A stretch of DNA of 64,000 nt from Prostheceraeus crozeri (Eukaryota > Platyhelminthes > Polycladida > Euryleptidae), in assembly GCA_907163375.1 (NCBI GenBank), contig CAJQUW010004792.1, forward strand, positions 31,610 to 95,609, in the 5' to 3' direction. The notes below the pieces were generated by a model. It was not told the DNA's origin, made no database searches, and worked only from the letters and a program-made list of their open reading frames with translations. Numbering within the stretch: the stretch's first letter is position 1; every line of letters begins with the position of its first letter. Made by a program: the position numbers and the translations under genes. This document shows, piece after piece, positions 8,913 through 22,489 of this stretch.

Positions 8913-11900
8913 TGACAATATTAGTTCGATCAGCAGATCTTGATTGAATACCCTACGTTAAATGTATCAAATGTTACCGTAATCCTATATCATATTGAAT
9001 ATCCTTACCGTCACAAGAAGAACGAGTTTTGAAGCTGTGAAGCTTTGGAAGATGTCCGCGAGTACGTAATATAAAAGAAGACAGTCACAATTGGCAACCT
9101 ACTTCACCAAATAGTGCACACGATAAGATGTGTTCACAAAATCGACGTGCTTCACAGTTGCATTCCTATCTTTGTCACCGCAAACAAAACATAAAATGTT
9201 TTATTTGCTAGCTTGAGACTTCGCGCGATGTAGTCTCTTATCTCCTGAAATTATGTCCCCTTGTAAGCAACACACTGAGAACTTGCCGGACATTAATGGT
9301 GCCTGCTGGCTTGCAAGTAGATTGGTATGCGCTCGTCGGGGCCACCTAATGCTGTATCAAGCCCAGATTATGAAGGATCACAAGGATTGGTCAGACCTTG
9401 AATTCTGCGATGCAAACGAGTGCGTGTGTTTGATGTTAGTTGCCGCTGATAGAGTCCATAGACGATTGGGCCGACATTGTATGGTCATTGTCGCAGTTTG
9501 AAGGGCGTATTTGATTCCATGCGATGTTACGATCGTTGTGAAATACAGTGACGGTATTTAACCGGGCAGAGTGTAAGATATTGAACTGATACATCTGCTC
9601 AGAGTCAATAAGAACAATTATGCAGTCATCTGAATCAATCAGTGTCTGCATAGCTGTTCCATGTACTCTGTCAGATCTGTCATTGTTATGTAACATCATG
9701 TGTTGGTTAGAAACCACGCCCGTTTTAGTTTCAGAATACAGAAGAGCGGAATTGTACATCACACACTTACTTGTGAGTGGGCCGAGCTGAAACAGGAAGG
9801 AATTTATCTACCGTATTTCCTCTAATAAACACCGCATCTCTAATATCAAGAAAGCTAGAAAACAATAGCTGCAGTACATACTTCATCGATTGAGCTACAA
9901 AACAAAGACGTATTCATCAAACGAAGCTGGAATGCACAATGATGTGCACATAGCGGGACTACTGCCTCTGGCTGTTGCAATAGCGTACCGTCGAGCACCG
10001 AGTGATGTCAGAGCCAGGAAAATGTAATATCAGATGTACTTTAAAATGATAACATATGTGCTAAAATATGTAAAAAAACTTACAGAAACCGTAAAAATAA
10101 CACCAACTGCTAGCTTATATGATAGAGAAAGGTCAGGCAAAACACCGGTAGCTACTTAAAATCTCCTATTGCAATAGCAAAACTGAAGCCTTTTCAAGCT
10201 AGTTTCAGTGAGATTTCGTCTTTTATCCAACAGGAGCATCATTTTATCATTTCATCCTAAACTCCGCTCTACGTCGCAGCAGACTTTTTGGCAATCACCA
10301 ATATTTTTCAAATAAAATAAACTCCAATTTGCAATAGGCCTACGTGCAACTTGCAAATCCGGAAGAGTTTGACGATCACGAAGAGCATGCAAAGTGGTTT
10401 TGAGTTGCCTATATCCAGAGATTTTGCTAAAAAAACACTATTGAATTTCTCCTTATCTTTTGGATGATTTGTGAGTGATAGCTAGATTTTTTCCAAAATT
10501 TCAAGAGAGTCACTAGGCCTCAGTCTCCCCTCAAGCTTTTGAATTGAATCACACAATGATTTCAAATTCAACAGACATACGCTATGCAAACTTGCGCAGT
10601 TCGAAGTCGAATGACGATCCTTGCTTGCACCATTCCATTTGTTGACTTTAAATTCAAACATGAACACATAAATTTGAGACTCAGTCGGAACAGAATCACC
10701 CGTACTCAGTCAGTCATTTACAATTGAACTCTCTTCATTGGGTCATAAACATGGTTGAATATGTGCATACATTAACACATATCTACCTATGTAATGGCAA
10801 ATATGTGTGTAAATATATCTTATGTAAATACATATTTTTCCTGGCCCTAGTCATAATTCATCACGTCTTAAGTTTTGTGTGAGCGTGAGCCCTGCCTTAA
10901 AGTGACCGGGAGGGAAACCGCAAATAAAGATATCGGTAATTCCAAGAAATTAGTCTCATGCTGTGTTCAGTCAGCGTCGATGCCACCGCTAAATCGATCG
11001 ACAATGCAGCAAGAAACCTGCTAGATGAGTTTTCAGCTGTAATTGATAATTTTCCGGAAAGGTTATGCATGTATGCCTGTAATTATTCTTGTTATTCAAT
11101 TTGGAAAATCGTGCATTCAAGAAAAATGCCGCCCTCTAGTAGACGTCGCACTTAAAAGTAGATGATTGTAAATAATCGTCGCAGCGTTTATTAAAATACT
11201 GTATGACTATTTATAAAAGAATTCGCTTAGAAGAGCAGGCTTTGCGTCTGGAGAAGCTTCAAGGCATGACAGAAGGGCTACATGCAAGCTACAATGGCAA
11301 TTACAAAGAGTGGTCACAGAGAAAGCTCGTTTGGAGGAGCTACAGTCCTGAGGAGATGAGAGATTCAACACTTGGGGTGCTAAGAATCCCCGTCCACAAT
11401 GTGCCTTTCTGGTTGTCAGGGAAGCCGGTCAGGAAAAAATATATGAAAAGTGAATGACGAGCAAGCTTGACTGTGAACTGCAGGAAGTCAGACAGATAAT
11501 CGGGACAAAGAAAATGCGAGGCCAACCAGTGTGTCCAGTCTCTACCCAATTCCGTTCTCGACAGCTACCGACCGATTGATTTCATGAAAACCAGCAGTCG
11601 CACAGAAGAATGAATGAAACTCTGGAGGCGGTAGCAGCTAAGCTGGTTGCTACAGCAATGGAGTTTGAGAAACACAGGAAAATGAATTTTTCAAATGAAA
11701 TCACAACTTACACAAATTAAAAGTGGCCGTAAAATGACAACCATTTCAAACACAAATCATGAAATTTGATTATTGTTCAGTTCTCGTATTCGAATGTACA
11801 AAAATAAAATAAAGAATTCACTAGCAAAGACAATCCCAGAATATCGTCAGCATAACTTAGAAAAATATTTGCAACTGCCTTGTTATGTATACATGTGTAT

Positions 11901-12487
11901 ATATCTATCTTCCCACTGGAAATTGGTCGAGCCAATTTTGCTTTCATGTTATCGATATCCAAACATAGATTTGTCTGGATAATCTTAGCCTACAGCAAAA
12001 ATCAAACTAAAATTCATAAAATTGCCAGCTCCATCACATGCTTATAGAAAATCAACCGTGAAGAGATAAATTTGCAGTTTTTTGATAAGCGTTTTATTCT
12101 TTTTGAATGAAAATCGGAAGCTACAATTCTTCATTGATCAAGTAAATAGAATTAAAGAGACACAATACCTTCAGTTATAGTAATAGATAAAATACTTCAC
12201 ATTACAAACTCGTGTTCACCTTATATGTCCATGCGATTCAACGATGAAAGCTTCACAGATTATAAAAGAATTGCTTCGACGCAAAATGCGTACTTCAGGA
12301 ATTAAAGAAACGACCTGATGATGGCTGTGTTGGCAGCATATCATTTAAAACATGGTCTTACAGAAGAAATTGCTGAAATTTTTTTTAAGATAGCCGTTGT
12401 GGCCGCATTGCAAGAGTCTCGGAGCAGTCAATTTCACAGTCGGTGAAAGCGACTTCGAAGCAGAATTCTTTGTAGGCGCTGTCTTCA
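8913..12487. other. Largely featureless; a few unassigned open frames
   Basis: Open frames of 60-108 codons at 9253-9501 (plus), 9762-9436 (minus), 10958-11155 (plus) and 11203-11457 (plus) have no motif I recognise. None has convincing splice sites, and no repeat ends were paired. The 9762-9436 frame contains a charged stretch but nothing diagnostic. Confidence 0.45.
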
Positions 12488-12586
12488 TTATAAATTTGAA
12501 AATCCAAAACTCGTTGCAGTTCAGTTCACAGAACAAGCGTGGGCATGAACCAACAAGCAGCGTTTTGGATTTTCAAATTTATAAAT
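12488..12586. repeat. Inverted repeat, arms about 24 bp
   Basis: ATTATAAATTTGAAAATCCA and on is matched by its inverse ending at 12586, with a spacer of about 50 bp. It could form a hairpin. No target duplication was found. Confidence 0.7.
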
Positions 12587-14467
12587 AATCAGTATTCCCA
12601 AAGAGATGCTGGTAGGCTGAGCATGGGACTGAAAATTCCTGTAATGCAATCCAGGCCGGAATAACCAGGCTTGTGCTTTTTTAAAAGCCTGATCACAAAT
12701 TCAGTCATTATAATTACCCAAAAATTGCTAGTTGAAATTTTATGTAGATTCTGTACATTTTAGGCATATGATAGTGCAGATTATTGTATCGGCTATACTG
12801 TGCATTTGAAGGGTTGTATTTTCCTAAAAAACGAAATGCTACACCGTTATGTCATGCACCTCATTCCAATACGCACTAAGTTGATCGATTTATACAATCT
12901 CGGTCGAGAGTACGTTTTTAATTAGGTAATGAATATGCGGTCTCACTGTGTGGCCCTACTTGATAAGGGCTAATGTTACAGATTGTCGATTTGATGCCAA
13001 TAGCATACTTGCGAAATTTTATACTTCGGCAATACTAAAGAGATGTGAAGGAGCAAAAAATGACAGCAGCTGCATTTCAAAGTATGACTCCCTAATTAGG
13101 CCTAATGTACTTATAGAAATGCTGTCGGATGTTAATGTGGATATCAATTCGACCTCAAGAGGTGCAGAATATCCAGTTCAGAACTCTGCTATCTGGAAGT
13201 TCCTGATTACTTTCTGACTCAAATGATGACGCCTAAGCCTAAAATTTTCAGATAGACCATTTATCCAAAGTTCACGCACATGTGTACAGATCACACACAC
13301 GCAGGTAAGATTACATTTGAATATTGTGCGCATCAGTGGATCAAACTAATCCTAGCCACTAGACTACTTAATTCAATTTTATCAATTGCACCTATCGTGT
13401 ACAATCAACATGTTCAGCTTGATAACGACGCGTTGCCCATGTGATAGGCTATCTCCCCATGGTTGGCTGCATCCATGTCCATAGAATCGGTGATGTTAAA
13501 TACGGTTAATTCAATATCTGTTGAATTCTTATAAATCAACTGTCTCAGTTTCCAACAACATTGTTGATATTACGGTTATTAGCTGCTTTGGAACTTGAAT
13601 AGTAAGTAGTCTGTGTTTGTGTAATTCTATTATAATGTATGAAAGGCTGTCATAAATATAGACAACCAGTCTTACGTAATATCATCATAGTATTGTTTCG
13701 ATTTGCATTCAAAGGATCACTTCTGTCATTTTCTCAAGGAGGCGCAAATTATTTGAAGCATCGTTAGTTGTAGCAAGAGTGGTTCTTCTCGATTACATCG
13801 ATGGCAATCTTCAAGTTAAAATGAAATGAAATGCAGCTATAAGAGGAGTCAAAGTTGCATTTATATGGGTCAAGTGTCTGTGGGCTGAACAATTAAATTT
13901 CTTGATAGCAGAAGAATATTCTCATTCCGGATTTTCACATTAACTCGATATTATAATGCCTACTAAATGGGGAACGATTTACTTTCAGTTTCTTGCATCG
14001 CACTTTTGCGATGCAAAACTCTATTCCCATCGCAACTTAAATTACTCGTATCTCAGTTTGGTGTATTTAAGCTTTTTAAGAACCCCAAATATGTTTGCTG
14101 TAGAACGATGGATAACCAGATAGATATCGTTGTTCCATCGATAGACAGCCAAAAAGCCTGCAAGCAAGCATGTCAACTGCTTCAGCAATTAAGTGAACTG
14201 CTAATCAATTGATTACAAGGGGCTCGAGGACACTTTTGCTTCTAAAATCAAAAGCTGTGATCAAATATAAGTATATTTGGTATACAGTTTAGTTTCAAAG
14301 ACTTCACTTTGGTATTTGGGGGTAAATTAAATTTTAAGCTCGTGCAACAGCTCGCGCACAAGGCAGTCACGTTTAGTTGCATACACAATTTTGAAATTGC
14401 GTCAGAAATGGTACAAACTGCATCGCAAATTGCGATGGGATACCGGTTAAATTGTTCACTGTACCTA
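12587..14467. other. No gene seen
   Basis: Two plus-strand open frames of about 80-90 codons (12948-13217, 13967-14212) carry no recognisable motif. Confidence 0.5.
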
Positions 14468-16306
14468 CAGTGTCGGCCAAAAAGATCCGACCACCTTCAC
14501 ATTTTTACAATTTATTTATCTTTTTCAGTCAGGCCATCGTTATTTCATTTAATGTTGTTAATTAAAAATTAATTATACCGAAACTATAACAAAGTTTGTT
14601 TAAATAACAGGAAAAACCATAAGAAACGTGTTGACATTTTTTTGTATTTCAATATTTTGTATGATGTCCCTTTGCTTTGAGTACTGCAGAAATCCTGCGA
14701 GGCATCGATTCAATGAGATTTGCACAAAATTCGGGAGTTATTTTTTGACACCACGCTTTTTTTATTGCGTCGCGTAGACTTTGCGATGATGTTGGTCGAA
14801 GCTTGGTTACCTCGGCCTTTAGTTTAACCCAACAGTTCTCGATTGGGTTCAAATCAGGCGAGGAACCTGGCCAAGGAGAAAGAAGACTGATATTTTTATC
14901 GGAGAACCACTTCTTCACAATTTTCGCTTGATGCGCAGGTGCTCCGTCATGTTGAAACATTTCGCAGTGATGGACCTGAAGCCAAGTCGGTATTCGATCT
15001 CTAATTATATCTATGTATTTGGTAGCAGTCATCGTTTCCTTGTCGTTGAGCAAATGGATACCAGCACGTCCTCTGGCGGTGATAGCACCCCATATCATGA
15101 CTGATGGACAACTTCGTACGGAATTACTCACGTAACGTTGATTGTAGCGTTCATTGGGGGGTCGCCGCACTAAACGTTTGTTTACAGAAAATTGTTTTAT
15201 CTGAGTCTCATCACTGAACATTATTCGTCGCCATTCTTCTGTTGTCCATCCCTTATGGGCGTTACAGAATTCAATTCTATCTCGAATGTTTTTTGAAGAA
15301 AGTCGTGGCTTAACAGCCTGACGATAGGCACGCAACCCATATCGTTGCAAACGTCTCCTTATTGTTCTTGCACTGACTGAAATAGTATGTGGCAAATCAG
15401 CCTGAATTTCTGTACTTGAAGTCGTAGGATTCTTAAGGGTAGCACGACGTATTGCATGATCCGTTTGGGAGCTCGTCACTTTTGGTCTCCCACTCGATTT
15501 TCTTGGTAAAAGGCTGCCTGTTTTCTTGTAAACACAAATAATATCGTGGACGGTCGTTTTCGAGATGTTCACTTGACTTGCTATTTGCCTTTCACTGCAT
15601 CCTTTATTAAATAAAAGTTCAATTTGACCACGTTTATCAAGACTTGTTGTTGACATACTGTCAGAATTTACCGCAGATGACAAAATGCTCAGATTTAACT
15701 GCTCCTTGGTTTAATACAGTATTATTGTTTGCTGGAACATCATTCATTGGCTACTTAGTCGCTGGTTGCTCTCATCTGACGCACCGATAATACAATAGAC
15801 GGTAGTCTTGTGCGCGCGTGTCAAAACACTCTACCTCTTCCGACAGACAGTCAATGACCGTGCTGCATGCAAGCGAGTATCCCAGCTATTAACAATAAAC
15901 TGTATCCAAGCTCTTAAGAATAAACGTACCGCTAATACTGATGGCGTGAAATTATATCTCCTGATTTTGTACAGTAATTGATTAAGTAATGTTTCATCAT
16001 TTTTACCGTACTCGACGTGAGAGAAAGACATACTGTACTAACTAATAAACTCTGACACACCGGTTACAGATATCATGTTACATGTATCAACTAAATATAC
16101 ATGTAGATACATGTAGATACATAGTTCAATAGTAAAAACTACACATACATGTACATTTATAATAACATAAAATTCTAGTAAACTATGAAATAACTTTATT
16201 ATCCTGTCTTATTAAACAATATTCAGTGAAATAACGATGGCCTAAATGAAAAAGATAAATAAATTGTAAAAATGTGAAGGTGGTCGGATCTTTTTGGCCG
16301 ACACTG
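14468..16306 (-). mobile_element. Complete Tc1-like transposon, 1839 bp
   Basis: Both ends read CAGTGTCGGCCAAAAAGATC inward and stay inverted copies for about 80 bp with only a few differences, down to a shared GGCCATCGTTATTTCA. Each side is flanked by TA (14466-14467 and 16307-16308), the Tc1/mariner target. One intact transposase gene lies inside on the minus strand. Intact gene, long well-matched ends and target duplication make this the best candidate for a recently active element in the window. Confidence 0.95.
14649..15683 (-). CDS. Tc1-like transposase, intact, 344 aa
   Basis: Catalyses cut-and-paste transposition of its element in the nucleus. The N-terminal third has two helix-turn-helix units (about residues 18-55 and 75-120) separated by a GRP hook (KSSGRPKV). 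The catalytic core shows the first Asp in MFSDET, the second in FQHDGAPAH and the Glu in SSPDLNPIENCW. I count 35 residues between the second Asp and the Glu, one more than the usual Tc1 spacing of 34, so it may belong to a DD35E-type group. There is no internal stop or frameshift and the length is normal. I chose the ATG at 15683 as the first in frame; a second Met ten residues in is possible. It carries its own A-T-rich 5' leader within the element. Confidence 0.93.
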   Translation of the reverse strand: MSSAVNSDSMSTTSLDKRGQIELLFNKGCSERQIASQVNISKTTVHDIICVYKKTGSLLPRKSSGRPKVTSSQTDHAIRRATLKNPTTSSTEIQADLPHTISVSARTIRRRLQRYGLRAYRQAVKPRLSSKNIRDRIEFCNAHKGWTTEEWRRIMFSDETQIKQFSVNKRLVRRPPNERYNQRYVSNSVRSCPSVMIWGAITARGRAGIHLLNDKETMTATKYIDIIRDRIPTWLQVHHCEMFQHDGAPAHQAKIVKKWFSDKNISLLSPWPGSSPDLNPIENCWVKLKAEVTKLRPTSSQSLRDAIKKAWCQKITPEFCANLIESMPRRISAVLKAKGHHTKY

Positions 16307-16308
16307 TA

Positions 16309-17510
16309 TATGTAATCATCATCATCATCAGGATATTATCTATCCCGAGGGAGGAACCCCTCTCTTACGTATCTCCAGAAATTTCTGTCTCTGTCGATAC
16401 GGATCCAGTTGGCTCCCACACATCGCACCAGCTCTTCACACCATTTGGTCTTTGGTCTTCCTCTTGGTCTTCTATTTTCTCTGGGAATCCACTCAGTTGT
16501 TCTCACAGTCCACCTGTTGTCTTTCCTTCTTGCGATGTGTCCTGCCCATCGGTGTTTGCATTCTCGGATGTTTGTCATGATATCGACTACTCCAGTCTGT
16601 TCTCGAATCCAACTGCTTCTTTTGTCACGGAGAGTTATTCCTATCATGATTCTATCCATCTTTCTTGCAAGTCACTAGGTTCTGCATTTGGGTGTTACTC
16701 AGTGACCATGCTTCGCTGCTATAAGTCATGACAGGCACTGTGCATTCAATGAATGCCTTCTTTTTCAGATTTTTTTTGACTTTCTAAATTTTCAGTATGT
16801 TTTCTGGTTTCCTAGATGCAGTCCAGCCTAATCTTATCCTTCTCCTCATTTCTGGTATTTGGTCATGGTCACTGGTTATTAACTGACCTAAGTAGACATA
16901 ATTATTGACCTCTTCAATCTTCTTTCCATTCCCAATGATACCGGCTTTGCTGACATAATTATTATAAATAACTTTCGTTTTCTCCAAATTCATTTTTCGT
17001 CCAATTGGTTTGCTGGTGTCGTGTAGGTCTTTAAGCATTTTCTGTAGTTCTTGGGAAGTGTTTGTTGGCTTTCAGTACAATATCGTCAGCAAATATTAGG
17101 TAGGAGAGTTTTCTCCGTCAATATTAATGCCTTTACTCTCCCAGCTTATTTGGCGGATGACGTGGTCCTGGAGGCGTGACGTAAAAAGTTTTGGGGAAAT
17201 GTTGTCTCCTTGTCTTGCTCCGCGTTCAATCTTGAATTTGCTGCTGTCTTTATGTCGTAGATGTGATGCTGCTTCTTTATAATGCACAAATTTTGTAAGA
17301 TACTGAGTATACTTCCTCCACACCTTGATTTCTTAATGCTTAGAAAAGTGGTTGGAACTCGATAGAATCGAAAGCTTTTTTGTAGTCCACAAAAGCGAAA
17401 CAGAGTGAAAGATTGCATTCGCTAGCCTTTTCCTGCACTTGATTTATTACTTGTACATGTAGGTGGTCTATAGTTGAGAAGCCTGCTCGGAATCCTGCTA
17501 TATGCAGTAT
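16309..17510 (-). pseudogene. RTE-like LINE reverse transcriptase fragment, 5' truncated
   Basis: Read on the minus strand, it contains in order [14 protein letters not shown] and [10 protein letters not shown] (first catalytic Asp region), then RQGDNISPKLF, then FADDIVL (catalytic Asp pair, about 17093-17071). After that come a MNLEKTKV block and the C-terminal WAGHIARRKDNRW ... GRPKTKW block ending at 16336. These are typical of RTE-like and related LINE polymerases. The tail is a run of TGA/ATC trinucleotides (16316-16330), as in RTE-type 3' ends. The frame changes several times (for example between 17146 and 17096, and between 16784 and 16659), so it is dead. The apurinic endonuclease half is missing. 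Confidence 0.82.
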
Positions 17511-18104
17511 TGTAGAGCAATTAAAGGAAACTCTATTTTTCTGTTAAAGGACCGTACGAATATAAGCATAATGACATATACAAGGCACAAGGTTGCTGAC
17601 AGAGTAGGAGACAGATTCTTATCGTCCTCTCAAGGCAATGTTATAGGAATAATGCTTACTTTTGTAATAAACTATTTTTTGTTTTCTATGCTCAATTTTA
17701 AAGCTCAATTTTTTATGATCTGAACGACTACCAATCTTAAGTATACCTTGCGTTTTCACAACTTGATTTACACGAGCTGTAATACGATATTCCAGAAGAT
17801 CAAATCCCTAGTTCTTCTGACTTTGCTTACGCGAACGAGGAAGTGTAGACCGGTCAACAGAGGACAATGCAGTATTTGAAGATCTTGCTTGTGTAATTTA
17901 TAGAGCCTGTGTAATTGATATGTGATGATTATAATAAGTGGACCACTTAACTTTTGTCTCATTTAATGAAACTTTGTCAATTTCAGATTCAAATTTGGGA
18001 GATAAATGAAAATAGAAGCTGAAATAAAATTTTCTTTGTTGTTCAGTGGCTGTGTAGAGCCAGTTAACTCTTTAAAGGGTCCATGGTACGTTCGCTGGTG
18101 GTCA
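17511..18104. other. No gene seen
   Basis: AT-rich sequence between the LINE fragment and the Tc1 relic; the true end of the relic may lie here. Confidence 0.4.
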
Positions 18105-18935
18105 TTCACCATAAAATTCAATCACTTGTCTAATCCGGAAAGGCATGCTTTTGATCAGGAGGTTGATTAGTTCTTGATCTAGACTACTCTCTCACTCCTG
18201 CCTTAGCAAAGCTTCAAGTCGAGAGAGACCATCTCCAGGAAGAATTGGTCACCTCACAACACGCTTTAGTAGACTCCAGACATTTTTCGAATTGGATTGA
18301 GGTCTGGCGAGCAAGCGGGCCATTTCAAAGTTCGCATGCCAGTTTGAGCTTTGAATGAATAGCTACACAACTCCTGTGACATGTGGTTTTGTCGTCCATG
18401 TAAATCCAGTCGGAGGAAGGATCACTCAATTGGGAGAACAATGGATTGAAGAAAGTGCCTTTGCAAAACATCCACATATGCATCGGAATTCAAGTTATCC
18501 CTCTGGGGATGAAGTTCAGTTCGTCCATTCATCGCAGACGAAATCAACAATCTTCCACCTCCTTGATTCACCAGCACAGGTAATGCCAAATGATCAGGAA
18601 TTGCGTCATCTGACTTCATCCAAACTCTCAAACGTCAATCGCGACCTCTGAGACAGACAGAAGGTTCATTACTTCAAATAACTCGACTCCACTGAGAATG
18701 CCAGTGACAATGTTACGATGCCTACTTCAAATTCAAGCTCTTGTGGTTGGCGGCCAATTCGATCCCTGATGGTCTCTCACGGCTTTTGAAGTGCTCACTT
18801 TTTAGGCGACGTCTCACTGTTATGGCAGAAACCGTCGGGTGTCAAAGGGAACTCCTCAACCCGGCTGAAGACAGAGAAGGATCGTTTCTTACAAAGCGAA
18901 TAATTATTCGATCTGTTCGAAAATGTGTATCCTTT
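18105..18935 (-). pseudogene. Decayed Tc1/mariner-like transposase
   Basis: Minus-strand pieces appear in the right order. Near 18935-18740 is a helix-turn-helix-like segment; near 18631-18422 a core segment with SAMNGRTELH and SDAYVDVLQRHFL; near 18310-18280 WPACSPDLNPI, the block around the catalytic Glu; and at 18170-18108 the C-terminal LIKSMPFRIRQVI. Frames shift between pieces and the Glu position reads differently (NPIRK), so the protein is dead. I could not pair terminal repeats. It is more degraded than the other two Tc1-like elements here. Confidence 0.7.
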
Positions 18936-18960
18936 TGACCGGATCCTACTTTTTTGGAAA

Positions 18961-21900
18961 GGGAGAAAAATTTAATTTTTCATCTGTGGACGGTGGTCTT
19001 TGGGAAAAGCGGCGATTTTTAAATTTTGACATATGTCTACCCACATTGACGGATACAAATGTACAATGGCTCATTGAAAAGCTGAGAACATAAGCTCTTG
19101 AATGGTGCATACCTCATAAATGTAAAATGCGACTGAAAGGCAGGGGAATCGATTGAAGTTCAAAACAATTTAGGTGACCCGTTTTTTTATAATCAACTCA
19201 CAATAATTACACAAGCGTTACACAAGTAAGGAATCGCACAAGAAAATGCAGAAACGCTTGAACTTGCAATTAGAATCTACATTCTAATTCATAGATTAAT
19301 TGGGATGCAACTTGCGTGGTGTGAAAATAATAGCTTCAATTCCTATACAAGCATGCTTCTATGTAATACTGAAATTACAAAAGTAGCCATCCACCATAAA
19401 GTCCTGAGGTTATTCTTAGTTTACCTGCTTAGCTCGATATCCAAACATTAAAAAGGTTGATTTTAGATACAGTAATTATGCTTTGACGCACAGCTGATCA
19501 ACATATTTAATCTTTCGAGTATTGTTCAGCCTTCTTACTAAATAAACGGTGTTTTTTCAATTTAAACGGTGCGAATTCAACCGAAAAATCGAAATTATTT
19601 CGATCGATTTCTTGATATAATTCTAAGTGACCCTATAATTTTTTCAACAAGTAAGCGACAATAAACCATCACTGATAATAAATTGAAAATTCCCTTAACA
19701 CTGAATTAGCAGGTTTCATCATTACGGCCATGTGACTATAATTCTTGCCTCTATCCAATGCCTCCATCCATCACGTTTTTACATCGTAAACTGCTAAAAC
19801 TTAATTATTTTAGTATTTGTATCAAACCAAACTCATATTAGAGCACTACAAAAACGAAAATAAACGCAAACACGCAAAGAAGGCAAATTCAACATGCACT
19901 GTTATAAAAATTTTGATAGGGGGCCTGTGTAGTTTTTCAATAATTGAGAGAAACGTAAAAATATGACATTAGAAAAAATCGATCGAAATTAAAATCTAAA
20001 AATCACCGCAGCATAGTTCTATAAGTCAACAACGTTTGGCACAAAATCAGCTGTATTAGGAGGCAGTTTCACGATGCTTATTCTTGCAGTGAAATCTCAA
20101 AATAATTAATTTTATTGAAATTGATTAATTCCGTGTAGCGGAACCCCTACATTTTAATTTCATCCATCCTTGTCGGAAATAGGCCTTCTGAATAAGTTTC
20201 CACTATATTATGTTATGTTTTATTATTTATGCTATATTATGTTTTGAACATCATAAAAGCCTAAAGGTCGACCTAAACTGACAAAAACGATCAGAAGCTT
20301 CTTCTAAACGCGGCAAAACGTTATCAGTTTGCAAACTGTAAACATCTGATTTGGAAAGTGCCGCCGCGCATCCTGTGAATGTCGGGCAGGCAATTAATTT
20401 CTGCATTGGGCTCGCTTCTTCAAATATTTGATTGAATGAAAGGCTCGGATCCATATGATCAATTTACAGTTTTGACCTTGCACTAAGTAAATCAGGTTTG
20501 TTCAACATTTTTGTTGCATCGCTGAGATTCACTTGTAGAATTGAGAGGCTAGCTAAGGCAATGTAATGTCAATCATACAATGTACTGCAGCTTGTTGTTA
20601 ATAAGGGTTAACAGAAAAACAGTGTTTAAGATCTATTGAAGCGGTTCCGATGCTTCTGAAACAGTTTTTATAACGCCGTGACCCATTGTCGTGAGATGTG
20701 CTGATTAAATTTCTCTATCTGATAAGATCAGTTAAAAAGCAAACATGATGACAATGAACTTCTCCGCTTCACGTTTTTAGTTCGTTAAGTTATGTAATTA
20801 AAACATAAATTCCTGAACATCAACAGTGCACACACAAGTGACCATCATGATTATGCGATTAAACAAACAATTTAGATGCCAGTTCTAAATAAAGGCAAAA
20901 TGAATAAATTAATGATTGCTCAACGGTAAAGGATCTGCTGAAATTAGTAGTAGTACTAGACATATCTAAGACTAATTGCTAAGAAGGCCGGTGATTTTCT
21001 TCCTACCTTCCTTTATTCAAAGCAAGATTCCGAAACTATCTTCCTTAATTCAAAGACATTCCAAAGATGATCTATCGTTAAGACACAGAGCAATGGCAAC
21101 GAGACTTCGAATCAGAACAGCTTTATGCCGCGTTTTATTCCTACCACTCTTCCTTCTGTTCGATTTTCAGAGCCCTTCTGCAGAATAGCATCACGCCGTA
21201 GCTATTTCTTGTCGCATATGTGTAATACCTAGTCTCTCACATTTTTGGACTAATTTTCTGTCTTGATGTTATCAAAGAACACTCCTTTTACCTTGAGTTA
21301 ATGAATTTATCTTGTATTTTATATGATTTGTACATTTGTTTGATTCACATTAATTGCTGACCTTGCTGGTGATTCACATTAATTAGCTGAAATAAATGTT
21401 TCTGTCTCTCTCCCTATTTTCATTTTCCAGACACAAAATGTAATGCATGGTAATTATTTTCAAAATTGAAATCATAAGTTGTCTTTTCCTCTTTAATTAA
21501 TGAGAGAAATCAAAAACTTTTTCAAAATTTTGTGCTTCGGACCCAGACCCCTTTTCAACGCAAATAAAAAGTAGAATAGATAAACAAAGGCAGGGCAGCC
21601 TGTGATGCAGTCTATTAGCGTCTTTCAGACATTCTACATATTTTAAGCTGCAGTTTGGACATTCCGAGCCGTACTGCCGAGCCCTTGTAGGGCAGCAGTA
21701 TAAGGATGTCAAGGAATTTTTGTGCTTAATTTGTTCAAGCCTGAGGACATCTTTTGCCTCTGGTCAGGCGAATTGGCGCTCTGCAATCTTTGTCATTAGC
21801 AATGAAAAGCGCAATGTATAGTGTAGCTTAGAATTTCCGAAAGAAAAACATTTGCTACTTTTGGAAGTCGAATCTTAGTTACCTACCGCTTTATTCAATT

Positions 21901-22480
21901 ACCCACTTCTTTATCTTAAAGATGTTGAAAATAGGATGAACACTGAGATATGAATGCATTGGGAAATATTGATAACTGCATCTCTGTTGAGATTTAGACT
22001 GATTTAAAGAACTAAACGATAGCTTCTAGAAGAATATATTTGCTTCTCTTCCTCCAAGGGGAAGTATGTAATAGCGGTCTTGACATACCTTTTTCCAGTC
22101 AGTAGTTTAGATTGGGGGGGGGGGACTAAAATTGTCATGACACTAAAAAATGCAAGTATTAATATAGAGATTCAGCAATTATTTCATTTATTATACACCT
22201 TCAACCACTGCTTCTACAAGACTCATATGATTGCAAGAGTCCTACTAGTAAGTATTATACATGCATGCATTTTTTTGAAAATCGGCTGCTTGAGAAATAT
22301 GATATTAGTGAAAATGAATCAATCAAGAAAAAATATTTCTTATTCACAAATTTTCGTTATTGTAACTGGAACACGTCATCAGGCAAAATAAGGTGATCAG
22401 AGGTATTGCAAGACATTATTCTAAAAATTATATGAAAATTAAGAAAATATGCTAATACGCTTATACAGGGTTCTTTAAGG
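18961..22480. other. No gene seen in 3.5 kb
   Basis: AT-rich sequence. Short open frames (20251-20454 minus, 20976-21188 plus, 21497-21712 minus, 22080-22391 plus) show no motif. A run of ten G lies near 22113-22122. Confidence 0.5.
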
Positions 22481-22489
22481 CGTTTTAGA

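Noticed and set aside
12305-12345. CTGATGATGGC stretch as a hammerhead
   Set aside because: No GAAA core follows at a usable distance and stems do not form.
22350-22385. CTGATGA-containing stretch on the minus strand as another hammerhead
   Set aside because: A GAAA follows but no stem II or stem I pairing could be drawn.
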